Shown here one piece after another: positions 1-4,691 of a stretch of DNA of 6,176 nt. The translations under genes were made by a program, and so were the position numbers. The notes beneath the pieces were generated by a model that was not told where the DNA came from, did no database searches, and saw only the letters and a program-made list of their open reading frames with translations. The stretch is from Burkholderiaceae bacterium. GTDB lineage: Bacteria > Pseudomonadota > Gammaproteobacteria > Burkholderiales > Burkholderiaceae_C. The number at the start of each line of letters is the position of its first letter. Within the stretch, counting starts at the first letter, position 1. The DNA lies in NCBI GenBank assembly GCA_031256305.1, contig JAIRQU010000045.1, forward strand, positions 1 to 6,176, in the 5' to 3' direction.

Positions 1-1
1 C

Positions 2-376
2 GCCGTGCCGCTGGGCCATGCGGCGGGGGCGGCGCTGGGGCGCTGGCTGGCCGTGCGCGGACAGGTCACGCCCGCCGACGGAGCGCAACAAGCCCTGTTC
101 ATAGGCCGGCATGGCACGCGTCTGACGCCCCAATCCATTTGGCAGCGGCTGCGCCGGCGCAGCCTGCTGGCCGGCCTGCCCGCGCCAGTGCATCCGCACA
201 TGCTGCGCCATTCCTTTGCCAGCCACCTTCTGCAATCGAGCGGCGATTTGCGCGCGGTACAGGAACTGCTGGGCCACGCCAGCATTACCACCACGCAGGT
301 CTATACCCGGCTGGACTTTCAGCACCTGGCTAAAACCTACGACGCGGCGCATCCCAGGGCGCATCGCAAGGCGTGA
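2..376 (+). CDS. xerC: Tyrosine recombinase XerC, C-terminal part (5' end outside window)
   Basis: This is the catalytic C-terminal end of XerC, which with XerD resolves chromosome dimers at dif near the replication terminus. The reading frame is open to the left edge, so the gene begins upstream; the GTG at 5-7 is an internal Val in A-V-P-L-G, not a start. Visible catalytic residues are His (197-199) and Arg (206-208) in [14 protein letters not shown], His (275-277) in LLGHAS, and the Tyr nucleophile (302-304) in [11 protein letters not shown]. The first catalytic Arg and the Lys would lie upstream, outside the window. The ending [20 protein letters not shown] is the tail typical of XerC; XerD usually ends with a different motif, so XerC is preferred over XerD or a phage integrase. 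The stop is TGA at 374-376. Nothing suggests damage in the visible part. Confidence 0.93.
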   Translation, partial: AVPLGHAAGAALGRWLAVRGQVTPADGAQQALFIGRHGTRLTPQSIWQRLRRRSLLAGLPAPVHPHMLRHSFASHLLQSSGDLRAVQELLGHASITTTQVYTRLDFQHLAKTYDAAHPRAHRKA

Positions 377-399
377 AGGCTGCCGCGCAGACGCGCATT

Positions 400-420
400 G
401 CGGACAGCGGACAGCGGACA
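400..420. repeat. Three perfect tandem copies of a 7-base unit
   Basis: The unit GCGGACA occurs three times head to tail, followed by a degenerate copy (gcga-gcggata) reaching about 431. It lies 24 bases after the xerC stop in non-coding DNA. It is too short and simple for a CRISPR or an iteron array; a slippage-generated microsatellite is the simplest reading. Confidence 0.75.
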
Positions 421-525
421 GCGAGCGGATAGCGCCAGTATTTGATTTTGCGCCCTATCCAACCTTGCATTCGCGCTTTGCGCGGTTGCCACGTTGAAAC
501 TGGAAGGCTACAGGGCTGAAAATTT

Positions 526-534
526 TGTTAGAAT
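526..534 (+). promoter_or_regulatory. Candidate extended -10 promoter of the lipoprotein gene
   Basis: TG-T-TAGAAT fits the extended -10 pattern TGnTATAAT, with five of six bases matching the -10 hexamer. No good -35 hexamer lies 16-18 bases upstream, which is common for extended -10 promoters. Transcription would begin near 541, giving a leader of about 30 bases before the ATG at 570. An alternative weaker pair is TTGCCA (486-491) with TACAGG (509-514), spacing 17. The site is in the AT-rich patch just before the gene and is predicted from sequence only. Confidence 0.4.
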
Positions 535-548
535 TTGTTACCAATTCT
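530..548. promoter_or_regulatory. Inverted repeat overlapping the -10, possible operator
   Basis: AGAATT (530-535) and AATTCT (543-548) form a perfect 6-base inverted repeat separated by 7 bases. It overlaps the candidate -10 hexamer and the predicted transcription start, a common place for a repressor to bind. The arms are short and AT-rich, so chance is a real alternative. No regulator gene is in the window. Confidence 0.25.
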
Positions 549-558
549 TACCTTAAAA

Positions 559-565
559 AAGGAGG
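559..565 (+). promoter_or_regulatory. Strong ribosome binding site fixing the lipoprotein start
   Basis: AAGGAGG lies four bases before the ATG at 570. This is a near-perfect Shine-Dalgarno and selects 570 over the in-frame upstream TTG-type start at 525, which would put 15 extra residues in front of an otherwise textbook lipoprotein signal peptide. Confidence 0.85.
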
Positions 566-569
566 CAGT

Positions 570-2129
570 ATGAATACCCTTATCAAACTAACGGCAGCGG
601 TAATTTGTGGTCTGGCTTTGACCGCCTGTGGCGGTGGTGGCGGGGATGACGGCGGAGGCAATTCCACGGGCGGCGGCAATACAGGAAACGGTTCGGACGG
701 AAACGGCGGCGGATCGGGTTCGGGCGGCCAGACCCAAACCGCCTACACCGTTACGCCCAGCACTAGCGGCACGGGCGGCGCAATCAGTCCGGCAACGCCT
801 GTTTCGGTGCAGCCGGGCGCGGTTACTTCATTCACGCTGACGCCCAATTCAGGCTACACCGTGGCGTCGGTCGGCGGCACATGCGGCGGCACGCGCATTG
901 GCAATACCTATACAACCAAGGCTGTTACCGCTGATTGCACGGTCGTGGCGGCATTCTCAGGCGGCACGGCCTATACCGTCACGCCCAGCGTCAGCGGTTC
1001 GGGCGGCACGATCAGCCCGGTAACGCCCGTTTCGGTGCAATCGGGCGCGACGGCTGTTTTCACGCTCACGCCCAATTCGGGTTATTCTGTTTCGGCTGTC
1101 GGCGGTACGTGCGGCGGCGCGCTCAACGGCAATACTTACACCACTAATGCCATTAGCGCCAGTTGTACGGTGATTGCGACGTTTACCAGTATTCCCAGCA
1201 AAGCGGTGGCCGCTGTGTATGAAGGGCAACCGGTTGCATCCGACGCAACGAGCTTTTTGTCACTGCTCAATCAGGAAGGGGCAAAAGGCTACCGTTATCT
1301 GTACGATCAGTCATTTGTAGAGGCATGTACCATGTGGGAATCTTCTGACGGTACTAGAGCACCTTGCGGGCCTTTCCCTGCGCCGGTCAGCGTGTTCGTC
1401 AACGATGGCGCAGCGCCGAGTTATACCTACGATTTATTACCAAATCCGGGTAACATGACTGATTTTATAACGCAGGCCAACGCGGAAGGCGCGAAAGGTT
1501 ATTTGTACACGAAATGGTATGGAACGCCCAACACGGCGACCGCGCCTATTACGCCGCCCGCTTATGTGCTGTATCGCAAAAATGGCGGTTCGACGGCCAC
1601 GTACACGTATATAGCCGATGTGGTGACAGGACCAGCAGCCAGTGTTGATGATTTTCTCAATCAAGTTAATACGCGAGGCCAATCAGGTTATTGGTTCTTC
1701 GGTAGAGTGGGGGGGTATTACCCAACCCAGGCAAACCTGTATGTCAAGAATAATGCTTCAAATGCAATCTATGCTTATGATGCCGTGACGCTGGGAGCTA
1801 CCTCGGACGTAACTTACCTTGATCAGATAAACGCCGAAGGTACAAATGGATACCGCGAGATATATGAACTAACACCTAACGTAGATATTCCTGAGGGGAA
1901 TTTGTTTGCCATGTTATATATAAAGGATAACACGCAATCGGCAACCTTTACCTTCCAATCTACCGATCCGGCTGCGGATGGTACAACATTTGTCAATCAA
2001 CTGAATAACTATGGCGCACAAGGTTATGCGACATTCATGAATTTATTTTTGTATTCGTTTAAAACGACCAATTGTAATGGTTGGCTGTGTATGACATCTG
2101 GTACGCTGAAAAGATATCCTTTTATATAA
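570..2129 (+). CDS. Glycine-rich repeat lipoprotein of unknown function
   Basis: Function is not recognised. The 519-residue product begins with a lipoprotein signal peptide: MNTLIK, a hydrophobic core, then the lipobox L-T-A-C with the lipidated Cys at 20. Residues 21-53 are a Gly/Asp/Ser-rich linker. Residues 58-133 and 134-205 are two similar repeats (AYTVTPS.SG.GG.ISP.TPVSV, then FTLTPNSGY and GGTCGG) that resemble the divergent InlB B-repeat family found in bacterial surface proteins. Each has one Cys pair 18 residues apart (C105/C123, C181/C199), suggesting disulfides in an extracytoplasmic location. Residues about 217-519 hold five degenerate units built on F-x-x-Q-x-N-x-x-G-x-x-G-Y. 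No catalytic motif is visible, so a structural, adhesive or binding role is an inference. D at position 2 after the Cys is absent (Gly instead), so an inner-membrane retention signal is not seen; outer-membrane or surface placement is plausible. The 3' half is AT-rich and uses ATA, CTA and TTA codons that are rare in the neighbours, which suggests transfer or mosaic origin. The gene appears monocistronic. Confidence 0.88.
   Translation: MNTLIKLTAAVICGLALTACGGGGGDDGGGNSTGGGNTGNGSDGNGGGSGSGGQTQTAYTVTPSTSGTGGAISPATPVSVQPGAVTSFTLTPNSGYTVASVGGTCGGTRIGNTYTTKAVTADCTVVAAFSGGTAYTVTPSVSGSGGTISPVTPVSVQSGATAVFTLTPNSGYSVSAVGGTCGGALNGNTYTTNAISASCTVIATFTSIPSKAVAAVYEGQPVASDATSFLSLLNQEGAKGYRYLYDQSFVEACTMWESSDGTRAPCGPFPAPVSVFVNDGAAPSYTYDLLPNPGNMTDFITQANAEGAKGYLYTKWYGTPNTATAPITPPAYVLYRKNGGSTATYTYIADVVTGPAASVDDFLNQVNTRGQSGYWFFGRVGGYYPTQANLYVKNNASNAIYAYDAVTLGATSDVTYLDQINAEGTNGYREIYELTPNVDIPEGNLFAMLYIKDNTQSATFTFQSTDPAADGTTFVNQLNNYGAQGYATFMNLFLYSFKTTNCNGWLCMTSGTLKRYPFI
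741..1196 (+). repeat. Two tandem 228-base repeats coding for InlB-B-like units
   Basis: The blocks 741-968 and 969-1196 are clearly similar at DNA level, with matching stretches such as gcccgtttcggtgca versus gcctgtttcggtgca and long shared runs around TLTPNSGY. The period is 76 codons, so duplication kept the frame. The similarity suggests a fairly recent internal duplication, and recombination between the copies could change copy number. The family name is from memory of the pattern TPVSV..G....FTLTPNSGY.V..V.G. Confidence 0.8.
1218..2129 (+). repeat. Five degenerate protein repeats with an N-x-x-G-x-x-G-Y core
   Basis: The cores begin at 1254 (FLSLLNQEGAKGYRYL), 1464 (FITQANAEGAKGYLYT), 1653 (FLNQVNTRGQSGYWFF), 1815 (YLDQINAEGTNGYREI) and 1989 (FVNQLNNYGAQGYATF). 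Spacing is 70, 63, 54 and 58 codons. The first four units have a second element of the type V/L-Y-x-K-N/D then Y/F-x-Y/F (for example LYVKNNASNAIYAYD). The fifth lacks a clear copy of it before the stop. The alternation of a short helix-like motif and strand-like aromatic segments suggests a small alpha/beta unit. The family was not recognised; a loose resemblance to the LN..G..GW motif of DUF4177 is noted but not claimed as homology. Confidence 0.7.
1709..1715 (+). repeat. Run of seven G within the lipoprotein gene
   Basis: The run encodes the end of Val380 and Gly381-Gly382 in G-R-V-G-G-Y-Y. Gain or loss of one base would shift the frame inside the third C-terminal repeat and truncate the protein. 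Seven bases is short for a phase-variable tract, so function is uncertain. Confidence 0.4.
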
Positions 2130-2183
2130 GCGGTTTGTACTGACCCGGTTACTTGGTGGATTTTATTAGACGTTACACCTTGG

Positions 2184-3245
2184 TTACTCTTCCCGCACCT
2201 GGATTTGCTCTGCCGCGCGGGCCAAGGCGGCGGGGGAGCGGTTAGACAAGGCAACGGGTTGCGCGCCGGCAAAGCGCGCAAAGTTGCGGCGCGTGGAACT
2301 GGCGTAGCCGGGGTCGTAGTGGCGCGCCAGCAGGTCGCGCACCACGGCCTGTACGCGGCCCGCGCGCACGTCGGCGATCCAGCCATTGACCACTGCGTGC
2401 CCGCGCAGCGCGGCCAGCACCGACAGGCGCTCGCAGAACAGGCCGGGGTCATGCACGAAGTAGGGGTAGTCCTCCATTAGCAGCGCCACGCGCTCGTCTT
2501 CGGGCAGTTGCACGGCCAGGCATTCGCTGGCGCGCATGGCGGCGATGAGCGGTTCGGGCACGGTCAAATCGCCGACTTTTCTGCTTTCGGCTTCGACATA
2601 GACGGGGCGCTCCGGCGCGAGCGCGCGCAGGGCGTTCCACAGCCGCATCTCGAAATGTTTTTGCGCGGGCTGCGGTTGGCCGGGCACTTGGCCGAGCACC
2701 GATGCGCGGTGGCAAGCCAGGGCTTCGAGGTCTAGTGTTTGCGCGCCCGCGTCGCGCAGGGCGTGCAGCAGGCGCGTTTTGCCCGACCCGGTGGGGCCGC
2801 ACAGCACGCGCCAGCTCAGGCCCTGCACGCGCCGGGGCAGGTCATCGAGCAGCGCCTTGCGGAACGCCTTGTAGCCGCCGGTGATGACGTGGACGCGAAA
2901 GCCGATTTGCCCCAGCACGTGCGCCATCGCGCCGCTGCGCTGGCCGCCGCGCCAGCAGTAGATGAGCGGCTGCCAGGTTCTGGGCTGGGCCATGACCTCG
3001 CGCTCGATATGCGCGGCGATGTTGCGCGCGACCAGCGCCGCGCCCGCCTCGCGCGCCTCGAACGGGCTGACTTGCGCGTAGAGCGCGCCCACCTGGGCGC
3101 GTTCGGCATCGGTCAGGCTGGGCCAGTTGCGCGCGCCGGGCAGGTGGTCCAGCGCCCATTCGGCCTGGCTGCGGGCGTCGATGATGACGTCGAACGCATC
3201 CAGACGCGCCAGCGCGTCGGCGGCGGCAAGGCGCAGCACGGTCAC
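2184..3245 (-). CDS. mnmH: tRNA 2-selenouridine synthase (rhodanese plus P-loop protein)
   Basis: MnmH (SelU, YbbB) converts 2-thiouridine at the wobble position of some tRNAs to 2-selenouridine through a geranylated intermediate, using selenophosphate from SelD. The 353-residue protein is close to the usual family length. Residues about 5-135 are a rhodanese domain with the active-site loop CWRGGQRS; the Cys falls at residue 97, the same number as the essential Cys of the E. coli enzyme, followed by V-I-T-G-G-Y-K. Residues about 145-340 are a P-loop domain with Walker A GPTGSGKT at 150-157, then LDLEALACHRAS, EAESRKVG (219-225) and HYDPGY (309-314), all matching family blocks. The start is GTG at 3245 and shares GTGA with the tesA stop, so translation is probably coupled. 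No selD is in the window; it must be elsewhere if the enzyme makes selenouridine. The gene converges on the lipoprotein gene with a 54-base gap that has no obvious terminator. Confidence 0.95.
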   Translation of the reverse strand: MTVLRLAAADALARLDAFDVIIDARSQAEWALDHLPGARNWPSLTDAERAQVGALYAQVSPFEAREAGAALVARNIAAHIEREVMAQPRTWQPLIYCWRGGQRSGAMAHVLGQIGFRVHVITGGYKAFRKALLDDLPRRVQGLSWRVLCGPTGSGKTRLLHALRDAGAQTLDLEALACHRASVLGQVPGQPQPAQKHFEMRLWNALRALAPERPVYVEAESRKVGDLTVPEPLIAAMRASECLAVQLPEDERVALLMEDYPYFVHDPGLFCERLSVLAALRGHAVVNGWIADVRAGRVQAVVRDLLARHYDPGYASSTRRNFARFAGAQPVALSNRSPAALARAAEQIQVREE

Positions 3246-3913
3246 GGTTTGGGCTTGGGCAGCAGCGGCTCCAGTGCGGCCCAGACGTTGTTGAGGATTG
3301 TGGGGTGCGCGGCTGCCGTCGGGTGGATGCCATCGCTTTGGAACAGCGCCAGCGCGTCGGGCCGGTCGGCCACGCCCTTGAGCAGAAACGGCGTCAGGGC
3401 AGCGTGCTGCGTCCGGGCAACCTGCGCGAACAGCGCCGCGAACTGCCGCGCGTAGTCCGCGCCGTAATTGGGCGGCACCTGCATTCCCGCAATCACCACT
3501 TTGGCCCCGGCCTGTTGCGCGGCTTGCGTTATGGCCGTGAGGTTGGCTTGGGTAACGTTGAGCGCCAGGCCGCGCAGCGCGTCGTTGCCGCCCAGCTCAA
3601 TCACCACGATGGCTGGCCGGTGCGTCTTGAGCAGCGCGGGCAGCCGCGCGCGTCCACCCGCCGTGGTGTCGCCCGAAATGCTGGCGTTGACCACGGTGAC
3701 GGGGATGCGCCGCGCGGTCAGGCGCTGTTGCAGCAGCGCGGCCCAGCCCGCGCCGCGCGCCAGGCCGTATTCCGAGCTGAGCGAATCGCCGAGCACCAGC
3801 AGCGTGGCAGCGCCGGGTTGTATGGCGCGCGCCGCCAGCGGCGCGGCCAACAATACGCTCGCCGCCAGCGCACCCGCCGTCAGGATAAAGTCGCGCCGGT
3901 GCGCTTTGCCCAT
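3242..3913 (-). CDS. tesA: TesA-type GDSL lysophospholipase/arylesterase, exported
   Basis: This is an SGNH/GDSL hydrolase of the TesA (acyl-CoA thioesterase I, protease I, lysophospholipase L1) family, acting on acyl esters and thioesters in the periplasm. With the start at 3913 the product has 223 residues. Conserved blocks are LGDSLSSEYG with the Ser nucleophile at 44, S-I-S-G-D-T (Gly81), L-G-G-N-D with oxyanion Asn110, and SDGIHPTAAAH with Asp194 and His197. The N-terminus MGKAHRRDFILTAGALAAS, ending near A-A-R-A at 30, looks like a Tat signal with the twin Arg at 6-7; the E. coli enzyme has a Sec-type signal. In-frame ATGs at 3931 and 3940 are alternatives, adding 6 or 9 residues. The ATG at 3940 has an AGG seven bases upstream, and the one at 3913 has GGGA three bases upstream, so the exact start is open. 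The gene is divergent from ybbA and is followed by mnmH with a four-base overlap. Confidence 0.9.
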   Translation of the reverse strand: MGKAHRRDFILTAGALAASVLLAAPLAARAIQPGAATLLVLGDSLSSEYGLARGAGWAALLQQRLTARRIPVTVVNASISGDTTAGGRARLPALLKTHRPAIVVIELGGNDALRGLALNVTQANLTAITQAAQQAGAKVVIAGMQVPPNYGADYARQFAALFAQVARTQHAALTPFLLKGVADRPDALALFQSDGIHPTAAAHPTILNNVWAALEPLLPKPKP

Positions 3914-3941
3914 TAATCCCGTCAATTGCATACCTCTCATG
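3911..3941. other. Divergent start zone between tesA and ybbA
   Basis: The ybbA ATG (3939-3941) and the farthest upstream tesA candidate ATG (3940-3938, minus) share two bases inside a CATG palindrome. Even with the nearest tesA start (3913) only 25 bases separate the two genes. Neither direction has room for a promoter plus leader here, so each promoter must lie within the other gene's 5' coding region. No convincing hexamer pair was found on either strand. Confidence 0.6.
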
Positions 3942-4652
3942 CCGCCGCCTGATTGCCCGCCCATCGTGTCGGTCGAACATGTCTTCAAATCGGTCACGGA
4001 TTCCAGCGGCGCGCTGGATATTTTGCGCGATGTGCAGTTCCAGCTTGCCGCGCGCGAAACGGCGGCCATTACCGGCGCGTCCGGTTCGGGCAAGAGCACG
4101 CTGCTGTCGATCATCGCCGGGCTGGACACGCCCACGCGCGGCACGGTGCGGCTGGCCGGGCAGGATTTGTTCGCCGTTGGCGAGGACGCGCGCGCGGCCA
4201 TTCGCGCCCGGCAAATCGGCTTCGTGTTCCAGAGTTTTCAATTGATGGGCAATTTGCCCGCGCTGGAGAACGTCATGCTGCCGCTGGAACTGCTGGGCCG
4301 GCGCGACGCGCGCGCCCACGCGCGCGAGATGCTGGCGCGCGTGGGGCTGGACGCGCGCCTGGGGCACTATCCCAAGGTGCTTTCGGGCGGCGAACAGCAG
4401 CGCGTGGCGCTGGCGCGCGCTTTTGTCGTGCAACCCGCGCTGCTGCTGGCGGACGAGCCGACCGGTAGCCTGGATTGGGCCACCGGCGAGCAGGTGATGG
4501 CGCTGATGCTGGCCCTCAACCGCGAGCAGGGCACGGCGCTGCTGCTGGTCACGCACGACCGCGCCATCGCCGCGCGCTGCCAGCGGCGCATCACGGTCGA
4601 GGCGGGGCGCATTACCCAGGACAGCGCGCATGATGATCTGGCTGCGGATTGA
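3939..4652 (+). CDS. ybbA: ABC transporter ATP-binding protein, YbbA/LolD-like
   Basis: This is the ATPase subunit of a MacB/LolD-type ABC system, 237 residues, about normal for the family. All nucleotide-binding motifs are intact: Walker A GASGSGKST (46-54), Q-loop FVFQSFQLM with Gln98, signature LSGGEQQRVALARA (148-161), Walker B LLLADEP (168-174) with catalytic Glu173, D-loop SLD (177-179) and switch His206 in L-V-T-H-D. The divergent placement against tesA is the same as ybbA in E. coli, which is why YbbA is preferred over LolD; LolD is usually beside lolC. The start ATG has no evident Shine-Dalgarno; the next in-frame start (GTG at 3966) is no better and would cut into the first strand. 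No membrane subunit follows: the next gene is convergent and encodes a phospholipase D protein. The permease partner is therefore elsewhere or absent. Confidence 0.88.
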   Translation: MPPPDCPPIVSVEHVFKSVTDSSGALDILRDVQFQLAARETAAITGASGSGKSTLLSIIAGLDTPTRGTVRLAGQDLFAVGEDARAAIRARQIGFVFQSFQLMGNLPALENVMLPLELLGRRDARAHAREMLARVGLDARLGHYPKVLSGGEQQRVALARAFVVQPALLLADEPTGSLDWATGEQVMALMLALNREQGTALLLVTHDRAIAARCQRRITVEAGRITQDSAHDDLAAD

Positions 4653-4691
4653 ACGCCCGCCGCGTGACGCGTATCCGTTGCGCGGGGTGAT

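Noticed and set aside
400..431. Origin-type iterons or CRISPR
   Set aside because: Units of seven bases without spacers do not fit a CRISPR, and no DnaA box or replication gene is near.
472..484. CGCGC-TTT-GCGCG stem as a xerC terminator
   Set aside because: The stem is only five pairs and no T-run follows, so it does not meet the pattern of an intrinsic terminator.
525..569. Upstream extension of the lipoprotein gene by 15 codons
   Set aside because: It would place MLEFVTNSYLKKGGS before the signal peptide and would translate through the strong Shine-Dalgarno. The ATG at 570 gives a normal 19-residue signal before the lipobox Cys.
2130..2183. Terminator between the lipoprotein gene and mnmH
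   Set aside because: No stem of useful length was seen on either strand, only a repeated GGTTAC word in direct orientation.
2739..3455. Open frame of 238 codons on the plus strand opposite mnmH and tesA
   Set aside because: It spans the junction of two real genes and has the Ala/Arg/Gly-rich composition of a GC-rich shadow.
3597..4631. Long open frame of 344 codons on the minus strand opposite ybbA
   Set aside because: The plus strand has all ABC ATPase motifs; the opposite product is low-complexity and has no recognisable motif.
4653..4691. Terminator between the convergent ybbA and cls genes
   Set aside because: Only short GC matches (cccgc/gcggg, cgcgt/acgcg) without a T-run were found; these are expected by chance in such GC-rich DNA.
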